Shown: piece by piece, positions 1 through 6,236 of the stretch
Layout of the letters: every line of letters starts with the position of its first letter
How positions within the stretch are numbered: the stretch's first letter is position 1
Assembly (NCBI GenBank): GCA_025934615.1
Contig: JAICXS010000039.1
Coordinates: forward strand, 1-9,976
Origin: Nitrospiraceae bacterium
Lineage (GTDB): Bacteria; Nitrospirota; Nitrospiria; Nitrospirales; Nitrospiraceae
Direction: 5' to 3'
DNA length: 9,976 nucleotides
Made by a program: the position numbers and the translations under genes
Notes under the pieces: model-generated
Database searches by the model: none
What the model was told of the DNA's origin: nothing
The model's input: the letters and a program-made list of their open reading frames with translations, nothing else

Positions 1-646
1 GCCGTCCCGGTTCGAGGCGAGCCGCCTCGAACAATCCCCATGCGACATGGGTGTCGTAGGCCTTCTCGCCCGCTTTCGCAAATGGCGACCCGTGCCGCCG
101 CCAACATCCATCGGCGTCCTGCACGCTGACCAACCAATCCGCGGCACGAATCATGGAATCTCGATAGACCTCTCCAAATGACCGCACGCCGCCGGCTAGT
201 CCGATGAGAATTTGTCCGGTATTGAAGACAACAGGCACGACCGGCTGCTCCAGAATCATGCCGCCCTGGAACCCACCCTCGGCAAACTGCAGCGATCGCA
301 ACCAGTCGAGCATGCGCTGAGCGCGCCCAAGAATCGTGTTGTCATGCCGTTGTTCGGCATAGGTCAACAGGGTCGGCACGATGTACCCCGTCGTCTCCGG
401 ATACGAGGTGCTCCACCCCGTGACGAGATTGAAATGACGAGCTACTCCACCGTCATGCGATGCAGAACAATCCTGCGCACGCGCCAACCAGTCGATGCCG
501 GCGTCCACGCACCGTTCAATGCCGGGATCATCTTCCGGCACGCCTCGGCGATCGCGCCGGCCGACCTCGCGCACGGCTATGGGCAATTGCCAATACTGCC
601 GCATGGCTCTGAGCGGTCGTAAGAGACTGTCTGGAGCGTGCACCAT
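1..646 (-). CDS. VpsJ-like alpha/alpha-toroid polysaccharide protein (partial, C-terminus off the window)
   Basis: An open frame runs 215 codons without a stop from ATG at 646 to the left edge, so the C-terminus is missing. The start lies 13 bases after the epimerase stop, with GGAAG 9 bases upstream, so it is the last visible gene of the operon. Residues about 43-60, 108-128 and 165-185 are spaced helical repeats (WLARAQD, MLDWLRSLQ..EGGFQGG, ADWLVSVQDADGCW). These recall the QW-like repeats of squalene-cyclase/prenyltransferase-fold toroids. The segment GWSTSYPETTGYIVPTLL (77-94) resembles proteins annotated as polysaccharide biosynthesis protein VpsJ, which occur in EPS clusters. No signal peptide or membrane segment is visible. 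Its biochemical role is unknown: a glycan-modifying or glycan-binding enzyme is more likely here than a terpene cyclase, and I see no DxDD-type cyclase motif in the visible part. Existence of the gene is firm; the family name is from memory. Confidence 0.75.
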   Translation of the reverse strand, partial: MVHAPDSLLRPLRAMRQYWQLPIAVREVGRRDRRGVPEDDPGIERCVDAGIDWLARAQDCSASHDGGVARHFNLVTGWSTSYPETTGYIVPTLLTYAEQRHDNTILGRAQRMLDWLRSLQFAEGGFQGGMILEQPVVPVVFNTGQILIGLAGGVRSFGEVYRDSMIRAADWLVSVQDADGCWRRHGSPFAKAGEKAYDTHVAWGLFEAARLEPGR

Positions 647-659
647 AGGAGAAGGCTTC

Positions 660-1862
660 CTATTCACTCGTCTGATTGCTTGTGGGCGCTACGCACGGGC
701 TCGAGTAGGCCATTGGCGATGAGTCTGTACACTCGGGCACGAATGAGCCGGCATGGAAGTGCCGCTCCAACACGTCCACGATACGTTCCGCCGCATGGCC
801 GTCCCATAAGTCCGGAGTTCTTCGCGTCGGACGATGACGCCGCAAGACAGCTCGACCGGCTTCGACGATGCGTGTGCGGCTCGTCCCCACGAGCGTATTG
901 GTCCCGTGTTCGATCGTCACAGGACGTTCGGTATTGTGACGCAAGGTGACGCAGGGGACACCCAACACAGTGGTCTCTTCTTGGATCCCGCCGGAGTCCG
1001 TCAGCACGAGGCCGGCATCGCACATGAGCGACAGAAACTGGAGATACCCGAGAGGTTCAAGCAGAATCAGGCCTTGCCGTCCGGCTGTTGCTTCCAACAG
1101 CTCGGGCATTGCGGCCAGCCGCTCGCGGGTCCGCACATGACAGGGAAAGAGAATGGGGACCTCCACGGAGAGTTCCTTGACCGCCGTCATGATTTCCTTG
1201 AACGTATGGGGATCATCCACGTTGCTGGGCCGATGTAACGTCAAGAGACCATAGGCTTGGTGCGAAAGGCCGTACGTCCGCCTCGTCTCCAACGCTCGAG
1301 CCTGCTCGACATGCTTAAGCAACGTGTCGACCATGACATTGCCCACAAAAAAGATTTGTGTCTCCGCCAGTCCCTCTCGTATCAGATTTTCCCGGCCGCT
1401 ACGTTCCGACGTAAAGAGGAACTGAGACAGGTGATCGGTCACTACCCGATTTAATTCTTCAGGCATCGTCCGATCGAAACTGCGCAGGCCTGCCTCCACA
1501 TGAGCCACAGGGATGCCCAATTTTGAGGCGCAAAGGGCAGCCGCCACGGTCGAATTGACATCCCCGAATACGACCACGAGATCCGGACGATGGAGCTGGA
1601 GCAGCGGCTCGAGATGGATCATGATATGCCCCGTCTGCTCCGCATGTGAGCCCGATCCTACGTGCAAGTCGACCTGAGGTCTGCGAAGACCCAGCGCTTC
1701 GAAAAACAAGCCCGACATCTCTCGACTGTAATGCTGACCGGTATGGACCAGGGTGACAGTCGCCCAGCCCCTCCCCTCCAACGCCTCGATGAACGGCGCA
1801 GCCTTCATAAAGTTCGGCCGCGCGCCGACGATACACATCACGTGAACCGAAGAATGAGTCAC
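660..1862 (-). CDS. wecB: UDP-N-acetylglucosamine 2-epimerase (non-hydrolysing)
   Basis: Interconverts UDP-GlcNAc and UDP-ManNAc in the cytoplasm, supplying ManNAc-type sugars for surface polysaccharide. From GTG at 1862 it is 400 residues, against about 376 in E. coli WecB. The N-terminal Rossmann motif IVGARPNFMKAAP is at 11-23. The expected catalytic positions are present: D101 in GDVNST, E123 in HVEAGLR, E135/E136 in MPEELNR and H210 in LLTLHRPSN. The UDP-binding loop DSGGIQEE is at 289-296. The longest frame starts at a TTG at 1895 inside the FemAB gene, but GTG 1862 has GGAG 7 bases upstream and gives the usual N-terminus, so I prefer it. It follows the FemAB stop by 13 bases. The last 30 residues are a Ser/Thr-rich tail beyond the normal fold. 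The family call is firm; the symbol is by function and mnaA would be a synonym. Confidence 0.93.
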   Translation of the reverse strand: MTHSSVHVMCIVGARPNFMKAAPFIEALEGRGWATVTLVHTGQHYSREMSGLFFEALGLRRPQVDLHVGSGSHAEQTGHIMIHLEPLLQLHRPDLVVVFGDVNSTVAAALCASKLGIPVAHVEAGLRSFDRTMPEELNRVVTDHLSQFLFTSERSGRENLIREGLAETQIFFVGNVMVDTLLKHVEQARALETRRTYGLSHQAYGLLTLHRPSNVDDPHTFKEIMTAVKELSVEVPILFPCHVRTRERLAAMPELLEATAGRQGLILLEPLGYLQFLSLMCDAGLVLTDSGGIQEETTVLGVPCVTLRHNTERPVTIEHGTNTLVGTSRTRIVEAGRAVLRRHRPTRRTPDLWDGHAAERIVDVLERHFHAGSFVPECTDSSPMAYSSPCVAPTSNQTSE

Positions 1863-1869
1863 AGCAGCG

Positions 1870-1873
1870 CTCC
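1870..1873 (-). promoter_or_regulatory. Ribosome binding site choosing the GTG start of the epimerase
   Basis: GGAG on the minus strand lies 7 bases before the GTG at 1862 and just inside the tail spacing after the FemAB stop codon (1876-1878). No comparable site precedes the upstream TTG at 1895, so this site decides the start. Confidence 0.6.
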
Positions 1874-1875
1874 AG

Positions 1876-2949
1876 TCATGGAATGTTGCGGACAATGCAC
1901 GGTCCTATCGTATTGGCGATCCGCAACGGCAACTGTTTCCAGAGCCGAACGGCGAAGGCATAGCGGGGATTCTGCGGGGACACATTGGGGAGCCTCCCGG
2001 TGGCCGTCCAGTATTCCCAGAACTGGGGTACCTCTGCGGCGCCCCATTGCTCTTTGAATTTATACGGTCCCGATCCAGGAGTGCTGCGGCCAAAATCGAA
2101 ACGCGCGAAGCCCGCTTTGATCGCATGCTGGATCAGCTCCCAATAGAGATGGTGGTTGGGGCACCGTGGTAGGGCATCGCGCCGAGAAGCCGCCCACGGC
2201 ACCTCTAAGGTATCGCGATGGGCGATGGCGATTGCCGCCGCGATAACGGTCCCTTGGTCCCACACGGTGAAGACCCGGCATGCGTTCGGAAACACCTCGA
2301 ACAGCGCCGTAAATAAGGCGCGGTGATAGACCGGTGTGCCAAGATCACGCATGTTACGCGCGAAGACTTCATAGAACGCGGCGACATCCGTCGCGCCGCC
2401 GATACGGATCGACAAACCCGACAGTTCCGATTTCCGAATTTGATTGCGCACCTTGGCGTTGAACGCCTTCCACTGCGCCTCAATCGTCGGCGCGAGCGCG
2501 AGCGTCATGCCGACCTTGTGTTGTTTGCCTTGTTCGACAAAACCGTGGGGATTCAAATGCCGCGCTTCTACGGAACCGGCGCCATGCTCACGCGCCGTCT
2601 GGATGGCCGCGTGCCACAGCGCCTTTTCGATCTCAATCGAATCGCCTAGCACTCCCCCGTAATTCACAAAGGGCATCGAAACGAGCACGCGGCCGAAGAG
2701 CCGGGAATGTATATGGACCAAGGGAAATATGCCGACCACTTGCTCGCCGGAGACCATCGCCAGAGGAAGGATACGATGGCCGAACACACGAGCCACTAGC
2801 GGCAACCACTCGAATCGATGATAGAACGTACCCTGCGGGTGTGAAGCCACATAGGCGTTCCACCTTGCCGGATGATCGAACAGGACGACTTGGGGCGTCT
2901 CGGCGGCGGACCGCTGCACAGGGTTTCGTTGAAGGTTCGATCGCATCAT
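1876..2949 (-). CDS. FemAB-family XrtA/PEP-CTERM-associated GNAT protein
   Basis: A 357-residue protein of the FemAB/Acetyltransf_6 (GNAT-fold) type, matching in style the family named FemAB XrtA/PEP-CTERM system-associated protein (TIGR03019). Diagnostic stretches are HPQGTFYHRFEW (37-48), RVLVSMPFVNYGG (87-99), a basic NQIRKSE segment (169-175), and the C-terminal GNAT-core block with ARFDFGRSTPGSGPYKFKEQWGA (282-304). FemAB relatives transfer aminoacyl groups to cell-wall precursors; the acceptor for this subfamily is not known, and modification of the EPS or its carrier is inferred. No membrane segment is evident. The longest frame begins at TTG 2952, but ATG 2949 shares its A with the deacetylase TGA stop (TGATG), a layout typical of translational coupling; ATG 2946 is an alternative. 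The overlap ties it to the deacetylase, and the two families commonly travel together in exosortase loci. Confidence 0.9.
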   Translation of the reverse strand: MMRSNLQRNPVQRSAAETPQVVLFDHPARWNAYVASHPQGTFYHRFEWLPLVARVFGHRILPLAMVSGEQVVGIFPLVHIHSRLFGRVLVSMPFVNYGGVLGDSIEIEKALWHAAIQTAREHGAGSVEARHLNPHGFVEQGKQHKVGMTLALAPTIEAQWKAFNAKVRNQIRKSELSGLSIRIGGATDVAAFYEVFARNMRDLGTPVYHRALFTALFEVFPNACRVFTVWDQGTVIAAAIAIAHRDTLEVPWAASRRDALPRCPNHHLYWELIQHAIKAGFARFDFGRSTPGSGPYKFKEQWGAAEVPQFWEYWTATGRLPNVSPQNPRYAFAVRLWKQLPLRIANTIGPCIVRNIP

Positions 2950-3812
2950 CAAGCAACCCGTTCTCGGCTTAATTTTAGAATGGGCGCGACGACCTCACAG
3001 ACCGAGCCGAATCGAAAATCCTGGAGCAGTTGAGTCAATCGCGCCTCCGTTTTATGCAGGTTCAGATAATGCCGGTACCGTGATAATGCCGGGGCCTTCA
3101 GCCTCGGTTGTCCCGGATCGATTTCCCAGGGATGCAGGTACACCACGAGCGGGTGTCCGGCGGATTCAATCGCCTTCAACCATCGCCGCAGCAACCGATA
3201 GGGCCATAATCGAAAATACCCACCGCCCGCAACCGGCAGTCGCATGTTATGCACGGGCAACGTCGACGGCGGAATTTCCCAGATCGGGCCTGCGGCCGTC
3301 GTCAATCGATGGCAATAGGGATTCGCGCCGTGAAGCCCATATCGGTCATGCCACACCGGAAAAATGCTCGAATCGTACAGATATCCTTCCTCCACGAGGA
3401 TGCGTAACGCCCATACCGTCTCTTCCATAATCGTAAAACTGGGCGCGCGATAGCCCAACACCGGCTCGCCGATAATATCTTCCAAGATGTATTTTGCGCG
3501 GCGAATATCCGCTCGGAATTGGGAAGGCGTGAGGACGGTCAAGACCTGATGCGCATAGCCATGCGAGGCGACTTCGTGACCTTGCTCGCGGATGGAGCGA
3601 ATCAGACCGGGGTGCCGCTCGGCGACCCACCCGAGTACAAAAAAAGTGGCTTTGGCCCCCGCATCTGAAAAGCGCTCCAACAATCGCCTGGTCGTCTGCT
3701 CCACGCGACTTTCGTATTCCGGCCACCGCTCAGCCGAGAGAATCCGTTCGAATGCCGATACGTGAAAATATTCTTCGACATCGATCGTCAGCACATTCAT
3801 GGATGTGGTCAT
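2949..3812 (-). CDS. XrtA/PEP-CTERM-associated polysaccharide deacetylase (NodB domain plus DUF3473-like tail)
   Basis: A 287-residue carbohydrate esterase family 4 protein, expected to remove N-acetyl groups from a polysaccharide in a metal-dependent reaction. Motif 1 is TIDVEEYFHV (9-18) with D11 as likely base; the D-V-E form is typical of the exosortase-linked subfamily (TIGR03006) rather than the classical TFDDG. ATFFVLGW is at 55-62. The metal-binding motif 2 is HEVASHGYAH, with H84 and H88. Motif 3 is GYRAPSF (120-126), followed by WEIPPSTLPV (178-187). Motif 5 is YLHPWEIDP (225-233) with H227. The C-terminal 60 residues fit the DUF3473 extension. I see no signal peptide or lipobox, so how it reaches its substrate is unclear; this is usual for the subfamily. 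The start ATG at 3812 lies 10 bases after the sugar-transferase stop, with only a weak ribosome site. Confidence 0.93.
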   Translation of the reverse strand: MTTSMNVLTIDVEEYFHVSAFERILSAERWPEYESRVEQTTRRLLERFSDAGAKATFFVLGWVAERHPGLIRSIREQGHEVASHGYAHQVLTVLTPSQFRADIRRAKYILEDIIGEPVLGYRAPSFTIMEETVWALRILVEEGYLYDSSIFPVWHDRYGLHGANPYCHRLTTAAGPIWEIPPSTLPVHNMRLPVAGGGYFRLWPYRLLRRWLKAIESAGHPLVVYLHPWEIDPGQPRLKAPALSRYRHYLNLHKTEARLTQLLQDFRFGSVCEVVAPILKLSRERVA

Positions 3813-3822
3813 GGCGGTCCGC

Positions 3823-5076
3823 TTAGCGGGCCCCGGATTGGAAGAGAACGGTGCGGATCGTCTTTAGCGCGATCAGCCCGTCCAAACGCAAGGACATGTG
3901 CTTAATGTAATAGAGATCGTATTGCAACTTCTCGGCGGCGTCCTGAACGGTTGCCCCATAGCGAAACATCACCTGCGCCCATCCGGTAATGCCGGGCTTC
4001 ACGGCAAGCCGATAGGCGTAATAGGGGACATCCCGGTTCAATCGCCCGATAAATTCAGGACGCTCGGGGCGCGGTCCCACCATGCTCATATCTCCACGGA
4101 GGACATTGAGAAGCTGCGGTAGTTCATCAAGACGATAGCGGCGCATAAATCGGCCGACCGCTGTCACGCGCGTATCGCATTCCTCCGCCCATATTGCATG
4201 CCCTGCTGCTTCCGCATTCTGCTGCATGGAGCGAAATTTCAGAATCGTAAATCGCCTGCCATGCCAACCGACCCGCTCCTGACGATAAAAGACGGGCCCC
4301 GGAGAACTGAGCTTGATCAAAATCGGCAGCACGACCCAGAGAGGAACCGTGATCAACAGCGCCAGGAGGGCCAAGAGGACGTCCGTTCCCCGCTTGACCA
4401 CGCGCGACGGCCACCGAAACCCGCCGTGAAAGACCAGATAGCCGGGAGTCAGCCCTTCGAGGGCGATTTTTTGGTTCAGGCGCTCGTAAAACGCCACGGC
4501 GTCCTCCACGGCTCGGCCGTGAAACCGGCACGCCAAGAGCTGATTCATAGGAAGCCCCCGGCGCTCCGTCATCGTCACCACAATGCGATGTATCCCATCA
4601 CGTGCGACAATGTGTTCCAATCGGGTTAAGGATTCCGCGGCTTCATTGACATCTGCTATCAAATCCGGCGCATCGACGACACACTGTTTTTGCAAGTGCC
4701 CGACGATCTCGTAGGACGAATGGTTTTGAAGCGCCGCAACGATCCGGTCCGCCAGTGGGCCGTCGCCGAGCACCAGTACCCGCTCTCTCCGCGCGCGTGT
4801 ACTTCGGTCAGAAACGCTTCCATAGGCCTCTCGACCGATGGTCCTCACTCCTCTTCCGACCACGTGCGATGAAGGTATGCGATACTTCCACACCCAGCGG
4901 TCGGTAAAGGGTGAAGCATTCGCCGACTGTGCACTCCATAGCGCATCTTCCACGGAGGGGCCCGCCTGTTCACGGAGCCCAAACGTATCCCACTGCGGTA
5001 CGTGACTTCTTGCGTCCTGTAAGTCAGGTGAACTAAACCCAACGACATCAGAAAACGTTTCCTCTGTCTCGGCCAT
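3823..5076 (-). CDS. Undecaprenyl-phosphate sugar phosphotransferase, XrtA-type, lacking the N-terminal membrane bundle
   Basis: Initiates EPS repeat synthesis by moving a sugar-1-phosphate from a UDP-sugar to undecaprenyl phosphate at the inner membrane. The 417 residues contain a Rossmann/CoA-binding-like domain with VLVLGDGPLADRI (100-112). A reentrant or membrane helix lies at about 230-258, and the polyprenyl phosphotransferase catalytic domain follows. That domain has YRQERVG (264-270), ILKFRSM (278-284), RRYRLDELPQLLNVLRGDMS (312-331, with the D317/E318 pair), MVGPRPERPEF (332-342) and KPGITGWAQV (360-369). Family and operon resemble the TIGR03013 XrtA glycosyltransferase. Those proteins normally begin with four or five transmembrane helices; here residues 1-95 are polar with no hydrophobic helix. 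The frame opens at ATG 5130, but ATG 5076 has a strong AGGGGG site, so I start there. An in-frame TGA at 5158-5160 rules out a longer product. First gene of a five-gene operon. Confidence 0.9.
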   Translation of the reverse strand: MAETEETFSDVVGFSSPDLQDARSHVPQWDTFGLREQAGPSVEDALWSAQSANASPFTDRWVWKYRIPSSHVVGRGVRTIGREAYGSVSDRSTRARRERVLVLGDGPLADRIVAALQNHSSYEIVGHLQKQCVVDAPDLIADVNEAAESLTRLEHIVARDGIHRIVVTMTERRGLPMNQLLACRFHGRAVEDAVAFYERLNQKIALEGLTPGYLVFHGGFRWPSRVVKRGTDVLLALLALLITVPLWVVLPILIKLSSPGPVFYRQERVGWHGRRFTILKFRSMQQNAEAAGHAIWAEECDTRVTAVGRFMRRYRLDELPQLLNVLRGDMSMVGPRPERPEFIGRLNRDVPYYAYRLAVKPGITGWAQVMFRYGATVQDAAEKLQYDLYYIKHMSLRLDGLIALKTIRTVLFQSGAR

Positions 5077-5082
5077 GACGTT

Positions 5083-5088
5083 CCCCCT
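5083..5088 (-). promoter_or_regulatory. Ribosome binding site of the sugar transferase
   Basis: AGGGGG on the minus strand sits 6 bases before ATG 5076. The upstream ATG at 5130 has only an AGG abutting it, so this site supports the shorter 417-residue product. Confidence 0.6.
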
Positions 5089-5334
5089 GCCTTTTCCCAA
5101 TCCGAAGTATTGCCTGACTGCTGCGTGCATCCTAGTTGGCTCTGGGGGTGTACAACATCAGAAAACCACTGGAACCAATGTAGGAATTATCTCGAGAAGC
5201 TATGCCCGCTTTCTTACAAAAAGTAGGCGGTGCATACTTGTACATTCAGTCCATGACCGTACTAGCATGGCACTCTACCGAAGTAACTACTCATTAGTGT
5301 GTACGGATTGATTCCCATCCCACGATGACTTTGG

Positions 5335-5356
5335 GCGTATAATCCGCAGAATACGC
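5335..5356. promoter_or_regulatory. Candidate operator dyad GCGTAT-N10-ATACGC
   Basis: Perfect 6-bp inverted arms at 5335-5340 and 5351-5356 with a 10-base spacer. The right arm overlaps the -12 half of the sigma-54-like element, and the whole dyad would cover the predicted start of transcription. Its size and symmetry fit a dimeric regulator site such as that of a NarL/LuxR-type protein. A 6-bp dyad can also occur by chance. Confidence 0.25.
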
Positions 5357-5369
5357 ATGGAGTCCGCCA
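5355..5369 (-). promoter_or_regulatory. Candidate sigma-54 (-24/-12) promoter for the EPS operon
   Basis: The minus strand reads TGGCGGACTCCATGC, giving the invariant GG and GC separated by 10 bases, and TGGC at -24 as in the consensus TGGCAC-N5-TTGC. Transcription would begin near 5343, leaving a leader of about 265 bases before ATG 5076. Exosortase loci often use the sigma-54 activator PrsR, which makes this sensible, but the activator is not in the window and the -12 box matches only partly. Confidence 0.3.
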
Positions 5370-5433
5370 CAACTCTGCACCCAATAGACCGACCACATCG
5401 GGGAGCGCTAAGGCTATTCTTGTTGAACGATTC

Positions 5434-5548
5434 ATCTCCTCCGCTCTAATGAAAGAGTGGTGAATATCAAAATGGTCAGCCGGTTGGAAAGAGACAATGA
5501 GGACTACACAGGTGGTCTTAAGTATTAAGCGGTAACAGCGGAGGAGAT
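5434..5548. repeat. 12-bp perfect inverted repeat with 91-base spacer
   Basis: The plus strand has ATCTCCTCCGCT at 5434-5445 and its exact reverse complement AGCGGAGGAGAT at 5537-5548. Flanking bases do not extend the match. The interior is AT-richer than the genes and non-coding. It could form a long-armed RNA hairpin, be a pair of regulator sites, or be the remains of a small inserted element. No flanking target duplication is evident. Confidence 0.5.
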
Positions 5549-5582
5549 TTGGCTGAGGGAGAGAAAAATCCGTAAAAGCCAG

Positions 5583-6215
5583 TTAATCGATCAGCCCTTC
5601 ACGGATCACATAATGGGTCAACTCGGCATTATTTTTCATTTTCATTTTTTCAAGAATACGGGCCCGGTATGTACTGATCGTTTTGACGCTCAAGGATAAT
5701 TTATCTGCGATTTCCTTGACGGTTTTTCCCAATGCAATCATACACAGCACTTCATACTCGCGGTCTGAGAGGGTTTCGTGCAACGGTTTCCCGGAATCGG
5801 ACTCCAAATCAAACGCTAATTTTTCTGCCAGCGACGGGCTCACATACTTTCCGCCGGTCACGACCTTCCGAATAGCCGCTACGAGCTGATCGGGGGCGCT
5901 GTCTTTGGTCAGATACCCATACGCTCCCGCCTTCAACACCCGAACGGCATATTGATCTTCCGGGTGCACACTCAACACCAACACAGGGAGCGTCGGCCGC
6001 TCGCGCTTGATGTGCATCAGCGTATCGAGCCCGCTGCGGCCGGGCATCGCGATATCGAGCACCACGACGTCGACGTTATTGGACCGGATTTTGTCCAACA
6101 CCTCCTGCCCGTTCGTAGCCTGGGCCGAGACAATGATGTCCGGTGTCTCCGACAAAATTTGCTTGAGCCCTTCTAGGACGACGGCATGGTCATCCGCAAT
6201 CAACACTTTTATCAT
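5583..6215 (-). CDS. NarL/LuxR-type response regulator
   Basis: A 210-residue transcription regulator, the usual length for the NarL/FixJ family. The receiver domain (1-120) keeps the acidic pocket D8/D9, the phosphoacceptor D54 in VVLDIAMPG, S82 in LVLSVHPE in the switch position and K104 in YLTKDSA. A linker leads to a LuxR-type helix-turn-helix (about 147-208): LSDREYEVLCMIALGKTVKE, then IADKLSLSVKTISTYRARIL. The open frame extends to ATG 6233, but ATG 6215 gives the canonical MIKVLIADDH start and has GGAG 6 bases upstream. It starts 21 bases after the sensor stop, so the two are surely co-transcribed. All phosphorylation residues are intact, so it should respond to phosphorylation even though the adjacent sensor has no kinase domain. 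Target genes are not shown; the EPS operon just downstream is the obvious guess. Confidence 0.93.
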   Translation of the reverse strand: MIKVLIADDHAVVLEGLKQILSETPDIIVSAQATNGQEVLDKIRSNNVDVVVLDIAMPGRSGLDTLMHIKRERPTLPVLVLSVHPEDQYAVRVLKAGAYGYLTKDSAPDQLVAAIRKVVTGGKYVSPSLAEKLAFDLESDSGKPLHETLSDREYEVLCMIALGKTVKEIADKLSLSVKTISTYRARILEKMKMKNNAELTHYVIREGLID

Positions 6216-6221
6216 GGTCCG

Positions 6222-6225
6222 CTCC
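6222..6225 (-). promoter_or_regulatory. Ribosome binding site of the response regulator
   Basis: GGAG on the minus strand lies 6 bases before ATG 6215, in the gap after the sensor stop (6237-6239). ATG 6233 lacks a comparable site. Confidence 0.6.
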
Positions 6226-6236
6226 GTCAACATGAT

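Larger units (their letters stand above)
5077..5582. other. Gene-poor control region between the response regulator and the EPS operon
   Basis: About 500 bases with lower GC than the flanks and no coding frame I can defend on either strand. It must contain the 3' end of the regulator transcript and the promoter of the five-gene operon. I see a sigma-54-like element (5355-5369), a short dyad over it (5335-5356), a 12-bp inverted repeat with arms 91 bases apart (5434-5548) and a small AT-rich dyad (5517-5529). No convincing hairpin-plus-T-run terminator and no recognisable riboswitch was found. Confidence 0.6.

Noticed and set aside
1863..1895. A longer epimerase starting at TTG 1895
   Set aside because: It would overlap the FemAB gene, uses a rare start with no clear ribosome site, and adds residues not seen in the family; GTG 1862 has GGAG at ideal spacing.
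5075..5311. A 78-codon plus-strand frame over the leader of the sugar transferase
   Set aside because: It lies opposite the ribosome site and start of a real gene, has no good ribosome site, and its product resembles no known family.
5338..5343. A perfect TATAAT on the plus strand
   Set aside because: No -35 box lies at 16-18 bases upstream (the closest TTGATT is 24 away), and no plus-strand gene follows.
5262..5435. A 57-codon minus-strand frame starting at ATG 5435 directly after GGAGGAG
   Set aside because: The ribosome-like sequence abuts the ATG with about 2 bases of spacing, too short for normal initiation. The product shows no recognisable features, and the GGAGGAG is explained by the inverted repeat.
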